Below are positions 35,510-47,079 of a DNA stretch of 64,000 bases, piece by piece. The notes under the pieces were generated by a model that was not told the DNA's origin, searched no databases, and saw nothing but the letters and a program-made list of their open reading frames with translations. Both the position numbers and the translations under genes were made by a program. How positions within the stretch are numbered: position 1 is the first letter of the stretch; the number at the start of each line of letters is the position of its first letter. The DNA comes from Euryodendron excelsum (Eukaryota; Streptophyta; Magnoliopsida; Ericales; Pentaphylacaceae): positions 3,180,001 through 3,244,000 of the forward strand of contig CM065381.1 in assembly GCA_033060915.1 (NCBI GenBank), in the 5' to 3' direction.

Positions 35510-38160
35510 AATTCACATAACGTGGGTATAATAGAAAAAGCGTGTGGAGTGGCATTTGTTGCAGCAGGTATGCTGACATGCATGGTGAGCATCCAAAGGC
35601 CAAAACGGGAGGCATGGAGGGAGAGAGGATAGTGAAATCATTTGGGGACGTTGATTTGCCTGATTGCATGCAACTCAACATGCAAAGTAATCAGACAGTG
35701 CACGCGATATTTAATGTGGGAATCGAAAAATTACGGGGTCATACACTACCCACACAACTTACACTGTAACCAATTAAGTAGTTACAAGACTTAACTTACA
35801 ACTCAACTTATTAATTCACAACTAAGGTAGAAGTAGCAATTTTGCTCAAATTCAAGATTCATCGTTTTTCCTTAGTCTCAATAGCTTTAGAATCCACCAA
35901 AGCTTCAATATGCGATGTTAAAGGATGATAAGAAGTATCAACACTCTATAGCTTGGAAGCATAAATTTAAAACTATTTAAATAGGAGGATATTATCTATG
36001 AAGTATATAACCCATCTATGAAGCCTTCAGAACTTTTAAATAATGTTTGGAGTATCTTATAGCGTCTTGGACGAATGTATTTCTTATTAGGATAGATTTT
36101 CTAAGTAAACGTCAAGTAGTAATCTGAATGTCCCAAACACTGTCCGGGCCGTTTAAAAGCACGACTTGGAACGCTTTGATAGTGCATTCAAATGCACCTT
36201 GTTCGAATGCCTTGGTTAGTCGTTTGAACGACCTTGAACCATTTGAATGGTTTGAGAGCCATAAGAACGCTATGCTCCTTTTCGCCCTTTTATGCTTGAT
36301 ATTGACTTCTTAACAGCTCCAATGTGCCTTAGCTCATTCTTATAGATTTACACATCTATCTAACTATAAAAATACACCCAAAGTATTTTTTTCATGAATT
36401 GTCAATCTAAAAAACCTTACAGTTAGATTTGCTAATTGTTAGTCTAAAAATCATATAATATAGAATAAACCATAAGAAATTATCATCCACTATTATATTA
36501 AAAAAAATAATAAAAAAATACGTCATATAATACGAAAACAAATATTAAGACATTCTTGCTTAGTGAGGCACGACATATTCGCTGTTTTAAAGTTTTTGTG
36601 CCTCTCTATATGAATGTTTTAGTAGACATTAACAGCTCTAAAATTCAACACAAGTGCTCACAAGCCGCTCTTTTCAAGTGTCATGACAATTGGAAGAAAA
36701 TGAACCGTCCCAATTGTGGTTGTCACAAAACACTGGTAGAAAGTATGTACAAAAATAGAAGAATAGGAGAATATATATAATGATGAAGCTTTTGTATAAA
36801 GAATAATCTTCTTTATTTTCCTCTATCTAAAAACAATGACTATGCACCTTTATATATACACCGCATGATAGATGAAATAGGTCACTTAGAAAACTTCCGA
36901 CTGTTACACCATTATACAATAGTTAATAATTCATAAACACCACGTTAAATACCATTCAACATGATAACATAAAACAATAAAAGATGCAAATAAATAGTTT
37001 GTAACCTCCAATGTAATGTTTGTAACAAATAGGTCATGAAAATTATGGTAACTGAAATTATGATAATAATATGAATAATTTTGAAACTTTTATTACAATA
37101 CACCAACACTAATGCCATGCACGTCACCCTCCAGAACACGTGTCTTTGCATTTATATACATCACATATATATATATATATAGTGTTCGCCTAAATGTTTA
37201 CTCGACTCTAACGTGGCACTCCTTATATTCTTATATTTTTAAAATGTCACCTCACAAAAATTATAAGAATTGATCTACTCATTCTCATAATAATCCAATA
37301 AAATACCTTATTTAAGTACAAGTCCTATTGTCCTACTAATTCTTATTAAATCTAACAAAGTTTCATGTTGTATAAAGACCCAATTAAGTCTCTATATATT
37401 ATCTCATAAAAACATAATACGTAATCTAATTTTACCTATAACGTCTTATTTAACTATGTTTCTACAAATTATTTCAGGAAACATAATATATAATCTAAAT
37501 TTAATTATGTCTCTAAGGTTGGAGTACTATTATATACATGTTACAATAATATATATTTTTATATATAAGAGTTGTGTTTACCCAAACTTTTACTCTTATA
37601 ATTCTTTATATGCAATAAAGATCTAGCCATTTCCCATTTATAATGGAGATTTCTACTAAAAAGACTTATATTTGATGTAGGTTATTCATAAAAAATTAAT
37701 ATATTACATAAATATACCTTTAGCCAAAGTTTATCTATATATTGCTTACTAGCACCATATTTTACAAAAACATGCATCAATAGCTTCAACTTTTACATTT
37801 GTAATTATGTATTGATCCATAAATAATAATAACTTAATTAATTTTTTCACTATAATTTTGAGTTCTAATTTTAACTAATATACATAATTATTATTATTAC
37901 TTTTAAAATTTTATATTTTAAAATAAATAGATAGTATTATATAAGATGCATATAAAAAAAATTTTATATTATAAAAGAGGATTAGAACAAGTCTATAATT
38001 GATTCTACACTGCATGTTTGTTTTCTGACCAATTATTTAATATATATATTTGCCTTATTTTGTTTTTATACGAGCCTTGTGTCGATACATCACTAGTTAT
38101 ATATATATATATATATGTGCGTGTGCATGTATGTAAGACTATGGGCCAGCTTGTTGCGTA
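35510..38160. other. AT-rich intergenic DNA; LTR-like fragment near 36.1 kb
   Basis: At 36080-36260 short self-complementary words recur (CATTCAAATG, GTTCGAATG, CGTTTGAACG, CATTTGAATG), reminiscent of the palindrome-rich LTR at 34.4 kb. It may be a diverged LTR fragment. The rest is AT-rich with (TA)n runs (37168, 38096) and no gene. Confidence 0.4.
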
Positions 38161-38362
38161 AGATGCCATGTCCGGTATAAAATCGGACTGTAATGGCATC
38201 TACCAAAAAGCGGTCTCTGGTATCAAGCTACTGGATAGAGAGGGTACCCAAATGGGGTGCTACGTACGTACAGACGGTGACCGGATAACTCTAGATTCTA
38301 AAGTAGATATAGATACAGTTGTCGCTATGGATGGGATTGCTCCGTGTGAAATTGGCATATAA
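38161..38362 (+). other. Short open frame preceded by a hairpin, unknown
   Basis: AGATGCCATGTCCG (38161-38174) pairs with CGGAC (38184-38188) and, after a four-base bulge, ATGGCATCT (38193-38201). The ATG at 38168 opens a 64-codon frame with rather balanced composition (DREGTQMGCYVRTDGDRI, DIDTVVAMDG) ending in TAA. I do not recognise it. It stands out from the AT-rich flanks and could be a fragment of a coding exon inserted here. Confidence 0.3.
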
Positions 38363-38399
38363 AGGATTATATATATATGCAATACGCATGGTTGTTATC

Positions 38400-39040
38400 G
38401 AGGGAGTAGGGGCAGAGCTAGCCCATGTTCAGAGAGGGCAACTGTCCCTCAAATTTTTGAAAGTTATATTTTTATTTATTATTTTAAAAATAATTTTTAA
38501 TTTGTCTTCGAAAAGTTTTTTAATGCACTCCTTAATTTTTTAAAAGTTTTATTTTATTTAAAATTTTAGAAATGCTTTTCAATTTCTTTTCTTAAAATTC
38601 TAAATGTCCCCTTAAATTTTTAAATTTTTTATTTTTGCCTATAATTTTAGAACTACTTTTAATTTGTCTCTCTAGAAAGTTATAAACGTCTTACTTAAAT
38701 AATTATTTTTACTTTAAAAGGCTATTTATATTATATATAAGTTTATATACACTATATATATTAAGTGTGTATTGTTGATTATAAAAAGAATATTTTTCTT
38801 AGTTGTGATTAATGATTTCCTTCATGATTGAATTTTTTTATCTCTGCCAAAGAAGTGTCAAGAATCTGTTAAGTATGAAACATTTCCATTGTAATGATTA
38901 AAAGTAAACTACTCTGAAAAATTGATAGAAAATGATATAAATAATTTTTTGGTTAAAAAACAGACATCTTGAAAGGTTTAAGGTCAAATTTAAATAGAAG
39001 TATCTAAATTTGAATTGGGACAACACTGCATGACCACTGA
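38400..39040. other. AT-rich DNA, probable transposon edge
   Basis: Starts with GGGGCAGAGCTAGCCC, a sequence type seen at the ends of old plant DNA transposons, then continues as repeated CTTAAATTTTTAAA/TTTAAAAATAATTTTTAATTTG-like stretches. No gene. Confidence 0.4.
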
Positions 39041-39252
39041 GGGCCTGTTGGGTTGGGCATTTTTTAAGCTTTTTTTTATTTTATTTTATTTTTTATTTAT
39101 AAGCCCAAAAAAACCAATATTTTGAATTTTTAAATTTTTTTACTTATTTTATATTATTAAAAACAAAAAAATAAAAAAATTTAATTTTTTTATTTATAAA
39201 CCCAAAAAATAAAATAAAAAAAAACTTTAAAAAACTGTACCAAACGAGCCTT
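39041..39252. mobile_element. MITE with GGGCCTGTT...AACGAGCC ends
   Basis: The left end GGGCCTGTTGGGTTGGGC and the right end CCAAACGAGCCTTGG are inverted, imperfect copies of each other. The interior is also nearly self-complementary (TTTTTTAAGC / CTTTAAAAAA, with TTTATAAGCCC / TTTATAAACCC). The size of about 210 bp suits a small hAT-type MITE. Confidence 0.55.
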
Positions 39253-40136
39253 GGAGTTTAAATCTTGTGATTCATGATTCTATTACAGTTTGGATTTAAA
39301 CAAGATCCATAGTCCTATTTGAAAGCCTCACTAGAGGGATGCTCTTCAACTGGGGGAGGCAAGGGTAGTTGAAAGCCTAACCTAAATTATTATGGGTTCA
39401 AGTAGTTGAGAACAGGCTGAAGCTTAACCAAAAAAGTCTAAGCCCTAGCTAATGTTCATTAGTTCAGGCTGTGTTTAAGTCGACCCAAACTTCATTAACA
39501 TTTCAAAGTTGGTGTGCAATCAAAGCCATTTTTCAACAACTTACATTGTAAAATTATTAGAGGATTATTGTAAAAAGGACAATAATTAAAATATACTAAG
39601 TTAATTACTTTAATGGCCCATACTAATGCACATCACCCAACTTGACCCTGAGAAACTAAATTTGCTTAAGTGGATTAATCTTTCAATTCTGAGTGAGGAC
39701 CTAATTCAATCCCAATAGAAGAAAACTCAATTCCAATTTTTTTTTTTTAAATTATTTCTCGACCCAAAAAATTAACTTCATTTCCCTAAACAAATTCAAA
39801 TTTCCAACGTAACATTGATGTTTTACAAATTGACAACTAAGCTTTACTTAATCCTCGTAATTGATTGAAAATGAGTGCTAGCATTAACCGCGTAATTACA
39901 CTATAGTAGCCGCTTTGATTGAGATCCCCTGACAGACAGGCCGCGATCGTTGCAACCTATGGTAGCATTTATCAAGTCCAATCATCCACAAGATAGCATT
40001 ACTATGCAAGCAAAGATAGGTCCAAGCCAAGGAGGACAAGCAAAGGCCACATGAAAGTAAAAGTAGTAGGTAGCTAGGCATGCATCAGGTCAGAGAGACA
40101 ATATATGATCAGTATACTACAAGGAAGGAGGGGTCC

Positions 40137-40160
40137 AAAACCAAAACCAAAACCAAAACC
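40137..40160. repeat. (CCAAAA)4 tandem hexamer
   Basis: Four successive CCAAAA units followed by CCAGG. It is not telomeric (plant telomere CCCTAAA) and is too short to be more than slippage. Confidence 0.8.
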
Positions 40161-40558
40161 AGGGATGGAGGGGATGCTAAAAATGCTTTTACACTAACAA
40201 GCAACCAAAAAAGTGAGTTATGCTCTATCTGCATGTGAAGGTAGTGAGAGCAGATTGGCAGAGAAATCGGCGGGAGCTTGTTTGCATTTGATTTTACAGT
40301 ACTAAAAGGGAAATAATTTACGGTTCATATATTACGTACATATATATAATTGTGAAGTGTAATAAATAAAGTAATTGGCTGTCCTTTGTTAATTCAAAAG
40401 GCCCCATTTTTTTTGTCGTCGGTCAAACGATGTTTAAAGTAATATGGCATTTAGGTGGTCAGAGATCGAATCTTTCCTCACGTTTGTCCCCCCCGTCTCT
40501 CTCTGTTTTTTGATATCATTACTTCATGGTCACCTCCCACATGGCTTTCTGTACAGTA

Positions 40559-40560
40559 GC

Positions 40561-40597
<37 letters not shown>
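40559..40597. repeat. Compound (TA)n(GA)n microsatellite
   Basis: TA units to 40575, then (GA)n to 40597. Open frames on both strands here are dominated by the repeat. The following 40750-40970 has GGAGACC...GGAGTCACGGCTCCCGAG text resembling other transposon edges. Confidence 0.9.
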
Positions 40598-41164
40598 GTA
40601 TTTTATATATGTTTCTGGTAAAGGTTGTGTGTATTTTATTATTTTTACATTCTGTCCATTTAGGGAGTACTTTCCATATGATCCTCTCAAATCGGTCAAA
40701 CTTGTGTTTTCTTCGAAGCGGCAGCCCAATTAGGTCCAGTGCTTCTCAACACTCGTATTCAGGAGCCTAAGAAGAAGCCAAAATAAAAATTGTTTTGAAT
40801 TTCGGTAGGTTAAAATAAATATTTTAAATTTTAGGAGACCAACACATTATTTTTTATTATAAACATAAAAAATTTGGAGGACCTAAAGTGATGTTTTTCA
40901 AAGTAGGAGTCACGGCTCCCGAGTCCCATTATGCACACCTAGTTCCATTCTTGCTTAAATATCCTGTTTGCAACTTGACATAAGGAGAACCAGAACGAAA
41001 ATAATTTTTCTTGGTTCAGTTTCTAGCTTAGAAGGAGAGATTAAAAAAAAATTCCAAAAAAATGAGAGATATATTTTCTTTTTTATTTTTCATTCATTGT
41101 TTTTGTTTTTGTTTTAATAGATATCCTAGTTTTTTCTCATTTGTTGGAATTTAAACAATAGTTG

Positions 41165-41760
41165 TCGGAAAATTCATTTGGAAGGGGGAATCGTATTTTC
41201 TCAAAAATGTACTTCCGATACTGACACAAAACTCATTTCAAAATGTTGAGGAAACATTTCAAAAATATTAAAAAACGTTTTGAAAACTCATGAGAAAGGT
41301 TTCAAAAGATCTTGTGAAACGTTTAAGAAACTCTTAGGATTCTTAATAGAAACATTTGAAAAACTTATGAGAAATGCTTGAAAAACTTTAAATATTAATT
41401 TTATATATATTTTTTCTTAAGTTCTAACTAGGTATCTATGAAATTATTCATCTAAATTTTTACTAAGTTTTTCAAAAGTCTCTATTAAATTTTTTAAAAG
41501 TATCCACTAAATTTCTTAACACTTTGTTTGGAATCTGAATTTTTAATTTTTTCTTTACATTTTTCTTTTTTCACTAAAAATTTGAGTTTTAAACGGAGCT
41601 TAAAAGTCACCTTTTAGTTTAACAAAAATTTCTTAATAAGATTCCTACAAATTTCCTAATAGTTTTTCTCTTTTCATATCCCGTTTTTTAAATATGCCTC
41701 CCATTTTCATTTCCCTTAACGTTTTTCACTTTCGTTTTTCATTTTAATAACTATGATTTA
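41165..41760. repeat. Dispersed repeat, copy 2 (related to 4165-4560)
   Basis: AAAATTCATTTGGAAGGGGG and the GAAACNTTT-type words that follow match the copy at 4.17 kb. This copy is longer and has an internal CTTTGTTTGGAATCTGAATTTTT segment. No open frame. Confidence 0.4.
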
Positions 41761-42211
41761 AACAACGAAAATTTTATTTTCCTTCTATTTTCTTTTCGTA
41801 CAATTTCACTCGCATCTCTTTTTCTTTCTTTCGCTTTTTCTTTCACAAGTTCCAACTACATATTAAATTAAATTATATAGTTTTATCCAAAATTTAGAAA
41901 TAAGTAATGTTGCAGATAATAAACATATTTAAAATAAAATACAAAAATAGAATCTCATAGAAAATACGAGAGAGACTTGTATATCATAGGCTCGTTTCGA
42001 TATCTTTTTAAAAGTTGCACATTTTACTTGTTTTTGTTTTGATATGGGTAACCTATATCCTAGGGCTACCACTTGACGCTTGTATGTATCTGCGAGTAAA
42101 TAGAAACATACATATATGGATGGAGGTAGCTTGTATGTATCTGTGAATACATATATATATATATATACACACACGTATACATGTAACATTGTATATATAT
42201 GTTGTTTTAAG

Positions 42212-42373
42212 CCTGTTTGCAACTTGAAAAAAAAAAAAGGGAGAGAAAAATAAAATACTGTTTGGTATTTTTTTTTGTTTAATTTTACAAAAAAAAAATA
42301 AAGAGACAAAGAGAAATTAATTTTAAATTTTTAAAATTTGTTTTTGCTTTTTCTCCTCAAATTTCAAACAGGT
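42212..42373. mobile_element. Small MITE with CCTGTTTGCAACTTGA ends
   Basis: The left end CCTGTTTGCAACTTGA and the right end TCAAATTTCAAACAGG are inverted repeats (13 of 16 matching). The interior is also foldback-like (TTTGTTTAATTTTAC / AATTTTTAAAATTTG). A lone copy of the terminal words lies at 40966. Confidence 0.5.
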
Positions 42374-42441
42374 TGCTAGTGAGAAGGAATTATGACTGTC
42401 CCCTCTGACAGCTTGTGGTGGTCAAGATTTAACGCTACTTG

Positions 42442-42571
42442 CACGTGCCCTTCTCTCCTCTCTTTCCAGTGCATGCACCACACACCCGCCGAACACTTGT
42501 CACGTGGGTTGAGGACTCCATGGCGGTGGAACAGTTGACGGCACGTGACCGTGATAATTAGTTTACACGTG
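42442..42571. promoter_or_regulatory. Cluster of four CACGTG G-boxes
   Basis: CACGTG occurs at 42442, 42501, 42542 and 42566. G-boxes bind bZIP and bHLH factors in plants. No gene was recognised nearby: the closest, at 44145-45950, run the other way with their 3' ends facing here. An ATG in good context (CCATGGCG, 42520) opens only a 13-codon frame. Confidence 0.5.
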
Positions 42572-42574
42572 TGA

Positions 42575-44140
42575 CCTTGAAATGCACTCTCTCGTGCAAA
42601 TTGGACATTTTGTTATAAAACTGTAAGCCGAGTCCAATTTATACTAATTGAATGTCCGCAATCGGATGTTTCCAGCGAGGTGGAGTTGGCAATATTTAAT
42701 GCCTTTGAAGACTTGCTGAGCAAGTATTGTCTATATAAAGTCATTCATTACATAATTATTACATAATACTTATTTTTGAATGATTATAAAATAATACAAT
42801 ATATACTTGCCCCAGGGAGAAAAATTTTAACGAATGAAAAAAAGTATAGTATTTAACTCTCTGTATAATAAGAATGATTTCTAAGACGATGCGTACCGAT
42901 GCTATGCACAAAGAATATACAACTATAAAAATATAAAATAGATAAAATAATTCAACACAAAGTATAGTGAATAGTTTTTCAAAAACTATCAAATATTTAT
43001 CATATTAGTTTTTCTGAAACAATTAGGGATTAATATTTTGGACCACCTAAAACTTTATTGTTAGTACAGAATTAAATACAATACAATATGATCTTTGAAG
43101 ATTTATTTATATTTTAATTCCTTCTATTTTCTCTTTGCTTTTCTCTTTCTATTTTTTCTCTATTTTTGGTTGTTGACCAATGACAAGTTGTAATGGTGAG
43201 TACTAATGATAAACAGTTGGTCAAACATAAACTAATGATACAGTGTACAATATGGCATGTCTCCAAGCAAAAATAGACAATTTTGTTTTCATAAATAAAT
43301 GTCAGAGCAATTAACTGAAGTTGTTTTATGAAAGATTTTCCAAAACCATTAACTTTGTGTATGTGAGTGAGCAATTAGGTGTTCAACATTAATTCTTATT
43401 GACATGCAATAATCATAAAAAAACTTGATATGTAAATTCTCCGACATTATCTAATCGTATTGACTTAATCGGGTAATCTGAAAACTGTGCCCATAATCGA
43501 ATAGTTTAGGTAAGAAGTCCAGCAAAAGAATATTACTAGTAAAAAGTAAACAAACATATGACCACTGTGTGGATGCATCTATTAAAATCATGAAATAATA
43601 GAATGGTCCATGTAGAGGATATATTGGTTCACAGATACCCCCTTGAATTCTTTATAAAAATTATAAGAATTCAACATCTACTTTTGAAAGAAGTAGTCTG
43701 ACAATTAATTTTTCTTGTGAACATGCAACACATATATAATCATTTTACAAAAGAATCTTTTGGTATTTTAGCGAGTGTGTATATGAGTTTTTAATAATTT
43801 GGCACATCATTATTGATTTTAAATGATCCAAACAATCATGTCATAGTATTAATTTTTTTGAATCAAAGCATTAGTGCATCAAAACAAGTGATTTCTTAAC
43901 TTTTATAATAATATAATATAATCCAGAAAATAATGCAGTCATGTTCTCTCAATTCATTTTGTGTCACTTTCCCTGAAAAATAGACTGGGAGAGAATGCCA
44001 TGTTCGATTAATTTTTTCCTCCTATGCTAATTAGCTTAATATCACCCCTTCCAATTGCATACATATACAGTTTGAGATATATTACAGTATTGAAATTTAC
44101 AAATACGTAAAAACCCACACATGCACATGGACAGAGGCAT
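42575..44140. other. AT-rich intergenic DNA without a gene
   Basis: No supported gene. The part next to 44145 probably includes the 3' UTR of the first paired gene. Confidence 0.5.
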
Positions 44141-44144
44141 AAAA

Positions 44145-44699
44145 TCAAACCCGTTTTCCTACAGCAACGAGAATGGCTCTGATGCTCCAAGGGCTGCAAG
44201 AAAAGGATCGATCCTGCACATCTTTCCAAGAACTCATCAACTGCAACAGAGAACCTTTTGAGGAAGATGACGACGACAAGGTCGAAGAGCTTGAATTGTG
44301 CAGGTCTACAAATTCCCTGCCAGATTTGGAAGACTGGAAGCTTTGATTTTTACAGGAGGTGGATTTCTGAACTCTCTTAATCTCTTGTCCTTTATTTCTT
44401 TTCTTCCAAGACCAGACCCTTGATGGGGTTGAGTCCTTGGCTTGATCAACACAAGGCCTAGGTAGACCCTGGCTCTGCACTGCTGGTGGAGGGCTAGGTG
44501 GTGGAATCATGACTTCATCATCTAGGGGATCTTTGGATTTCCCTGGCTGCATTTCCCATTCATAGGGAACCCCTTCAGCACTCCGATAATACATACGAGA
44601 AGACTGGCCTGCTGAAGAATTCCTTGAAGGACTTTTGCTTAGGAAGATTCCATTGCCATGAGTTGCAGAAACTGCCTTGTGTGTGCTGCCATAATCCAT
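44145..44699 (-). CDS. Small plant protein with GVPYEWEMQPGKSK motif, tandem copy A
   Basis: Single-exon frame of 184 residues, function unknown. Around residues 36-56 it has SSRMYYRSAEGVPYEWEMQP then GKSK, which resembles the VPFxWExxPGxPK motif of uncharacterised plant proteins such as the DUF688 group. A proline block follows (IPPPSPPPAV), then GLPRP.VDQ, a basic WSWKKRNK stretch, a Ser-rich low-complexity part and a terminal CSPWSIRAILVAVGKRV. No signal peptide, no clear membrane helix and no catalytic motif are visible. It is paralogous to the gene at 45375-45950, 0.7 kb upstream on the same strand: the motif block, the basic RVW.WK patch and the CSPW tail are shared. Conservation of blocks between diverged copies argues that both are real genes. 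Start chosen at the first ATG, aligned with copy B. Confidence 0.8.
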   Translation of the reverse strand: MDYGSTHKAVSATHGNGIFLSKSPSRNSSAGQSSRMYYRSAEGVPYEWEMQPGKSKDPLDDEVMIPPPSPPPAVQSQGLPRPCVDQAKDSTPSRVWSWKKRNKGQEIKRVQKSTSCKNQSFQSSKSGREFVDLHNSSSSTLSSSSSSKGSLLQLMSSWKDVQDRSFSCSPWSIRAILVAVGKRV

Positions 44700-45374
44700 G
44701 TTTGTGTTCCCTTCATTCTGTTTGGCATTTCAAGAAGAAAATAAACATTATATCTTATCAGGTTTTTAATTAAAAATATTTCATCTTAATGTTTCCACAA
44801 TTATAAAGCATAACGATCATATGTTCTGGTGCAGCAGTGCAGGAGGGAGGACGTAGTGTACTTGGTTTAGTTTTTGGATTAGCAGAATATAATCCAAGTA
44901 TCAATTTCATTAGCCGAATTGTTTATTCCCACACCAACATTTTACTAATTCTGACTAATTTCTTATACTCCATTAAATCTTCCTTCTTCCTAACATTGGA
45001 ATTCATTTTTTTCTGGCAACGAGAAAATGCATAATTCAAGTAGTATTAAGGACACCAGTAAAAATTGTTGAGCAAATTCACCCCACATACATGGGCTCCT
45101 ATTTCCTTCCATAGAAAATGGCATGGATTGATATGTAGATGAAGGTGTCAAATATTTCATCTTGTATTGAGTTTTGAGCGCTTGCTAGTAATCTCTATTG
45201 AATATATAAACGAGAAATTTATGTGTTGAAAGGTCAGCTATTACTTATTAGCTTCCCAAAATTTTAGGCAATATTAGTGTCACTCTCCATATTTATGCTT
45301 AAAGGTGTTTGATAAATGTTACACATGTTAAAGATAATCTATAAAAGCCCCAAAACTTAAAATACAAATAGTAA
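44700..45374. other. Spacer between the paired genes
   Basis: AT-rich. It should hold the promoter of copy A (ATG at 44699) and the 3' end of copy B. I found no decisive TATA box. Confidence 0.4.
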
Positions 45375-45950
45375 TTAAGCCCGTCTAGCAACACGAACCA
45401 GGATTGCTGTGATGTTCCAAGGACTGCAACGAAAAGGCCCCTCTAGCGAATCCTTTTGAAAACCCGGCAACTGCAAAGCAGGCCAATTTGATGAAGAGAT
45501 TGACGAAGAGGATGATGAACTTGAATTAAATCCTCTGTTAGAGTTGCGAAACTCTAAGCTTTCCGATTTGTTAGAGCTAATATCATTGATTTTTACCAAG
45601 CCATATGTTTGATCCGTTTGGCTGGATCGGCTTTTCTTTCTTCTCTTCCAGAACCAGACCCTCTGCCGGTGGGAGTTCTCCTTAGGTTGATCAACACGAG
45701 GCCTGGGCAGCCCCAAACTATGCACTGCCGGGGGAGGGCTAGGGGGTGGAATGACTTCGTTTTCTGGTGGATTCTTCGACGTCCCTGGCTGCTTCTCCCA
45801 CTGAAAGGGAACCCCTTCAGCACCGCGATAATATACGCGAGATGAGTGGCCTACTGAAGACTGTCTTAGAAGAAGTCTATCAAAGTAGAACCCATCTCCT
45901 TGAAGTACAGAAACTGGCTTCTTTTGCGCATTTCGGTCCTCAAATTCCAT
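45375..45950 (-). CDS. Small plant protein with GVPFQWEKQPGTSK motif, tandem copy B
   Basis: Single-exon frame of 191 residues, function unknown. Order of blocks: SSRVYYRGAEGVPFQWEKQP then GTSK (about residues 36-60), VIPPPSPPPAVHSLGLPRP, RVDQPKEN, a basic RVWFWKRRKK patch that could serve as a nuclear localisation signal, a Ser-rich stretch (about 140-155) and CSPWNITAILVRVARRA at the end. The same blocks occur in the same order in the gene at 44145-44699, so the two arose by tandem duplication. Divergence is high outside the blocks, so the duplication is not recent. Fits the loosely defined plant VPFxWExxPG/DUF688-like proteins; that link is from memory of the motif. A (GA)16 tract lies about 115 bases upstream of the ATG. 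Confidence 0.82.
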   Translation of the reverse strand: MEFEDRNAQKKPVSVLQGDGFYFDRLLLRQSSVGHSSRVYYRGAEGVPFQWEKQPGTSKNPPENEVIPPPSPPPAVHSLGLPRPRVDQPKENSHRQRVWFWKRRKKSRSSQTDQTYGLVKINDISSNKSESLEFRNSNRGFNSSSSSSSSISSSNWPALQLPGFQKDSLEGPFRCSPWNITAILVRVARRA

Positions 45951-46062
45951 TTCTCGTTCGCTATATTCTTCCTAGCTAGCAGCTTGTAGGTTATTGAAGT
46001 GCTGATGATGACAAATTACTGCACAATGGTGCAATGTTCATAGAACTTCCATTTATAATATG

Positions 46063-46064
<2 letters not shown>

Positions 46065-46096
<32 letters not shown>
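46065..46096. repeat. (GA)16 microsatellite upstream of copy B
   Basis: Lies 115-146 bases upstream of the ATG at 45950, so on the gene strand it is a (CT)16 in the leader or core promoter. Confidence 0.95.
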
Positions 46097-46099
<3 letters not shown>

Positions 46100-46915
46100 G
46101 TTGACATGGTAGTATCATACATATGATGTAGAAAAGTTAAGAGAAAACTTGCAGATATAGACTATTGAATCCTCCATTTTCAAAGGCGAATGATGGAGTA
46201 TTCACATGCATGATCTTAAGGAGCTATTCTTTGGTCTATTGATTAATTGATTTTCTATATTTTTCCTTCATTTTGTTTTTTCAGTTGTGACTTTCTCTTT
46301 TCTTACTTTTCTTTTGGAGTGATTTGGCTTCTTTATTCATTGGCAAGCAAACCAAAGAGAAAAGAAGAAATTACCTTTGTTATGAAGGTTACGTTAACCA
46401 TTTTGGCCATGTTAATGGTCTCTCATCATACATGTGCATGCAGTTACCAAACCCTGAAGACATGGCTCTTGCTTTCTTTCTATCTACTTGGCACCGATCC
46501 ATTGCAGAGTAGCCTGGCCCCTTGTCACCACAAGAAAGTGCCACGTAAACATGGATTTTCTGCATATTCAGGAAATGACAAGAAGGCCCCCCACTTGAGT
46601 TGTGATTTGTTAAATTGTTTTTAACTCATGTTCAGGAGTGATTGACTTCAATTGCATGTTGACCCATTGCAAAGAAACCCACGTAGAGACTTCGAGAATG
46701 ATCCATTGAATATCTACTCCATCTCTTGTTCTTAATCAATAAATTACTAATACATATCGATGACTTCTAGGATTTTCCTCTTCTGCATGTGCTATTGACT
46801 AAGCAAGCAGAAACAACCAAGATTAGGGGGCATTAATGAGCTTCCTATATTGTTGACGTCGAAGTTGTTAACAAAAAACTTAAAATAAAAAAAACAAAGC
46901 TATAGATATTAAAAT
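46100..46915. other. Upstream region of copy B, no gene
   Basis: No recognised gene. The plus-strand frames at 46247-46624 do not resemble known proteins. Confidence 0.45.
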
Positions 46916-46919
46916 GGAA

Positions 46920-47075
46920 AATGCTACTCTTACAAAAAATTTGTTTGGTATCTCTCACCAGAATGATGTGGCAGTGACAGTTTTATAATTAAAAGTTGTT
47001 ACAGTAGGTGTTTTGTTTGGAAGTAAAAGATTCTCATTTAAACACATCGTTATTTATGAATTTTCTATTAGCATT
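46920..47075. mobile_element. MITE copy, 156 bp
   Basis: Ends are AATGCTA (46920) and TAGCATT (47075), exact inverted complements. Inside are CACCAGAATGATGTGGCAGTG, TAATTAAAA and AAACACATCGTTATTTATGAA, the family's subterminal motifs. No coding capacity. Confidence 0.65.
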
Positions 47076-47079
47076 ACCC

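Noticed and set aside
40137..40160. Interstitial telomere-like repeat
   Set aside because: The unit is CCAAAA, not CCCTAAA, and only four copies are present.
45609..45979. Plus-strand frames opposite the copy B gene
   Set aside because: Copy B on the minus strand shows block conservation with copy A; the antisense frames do not.
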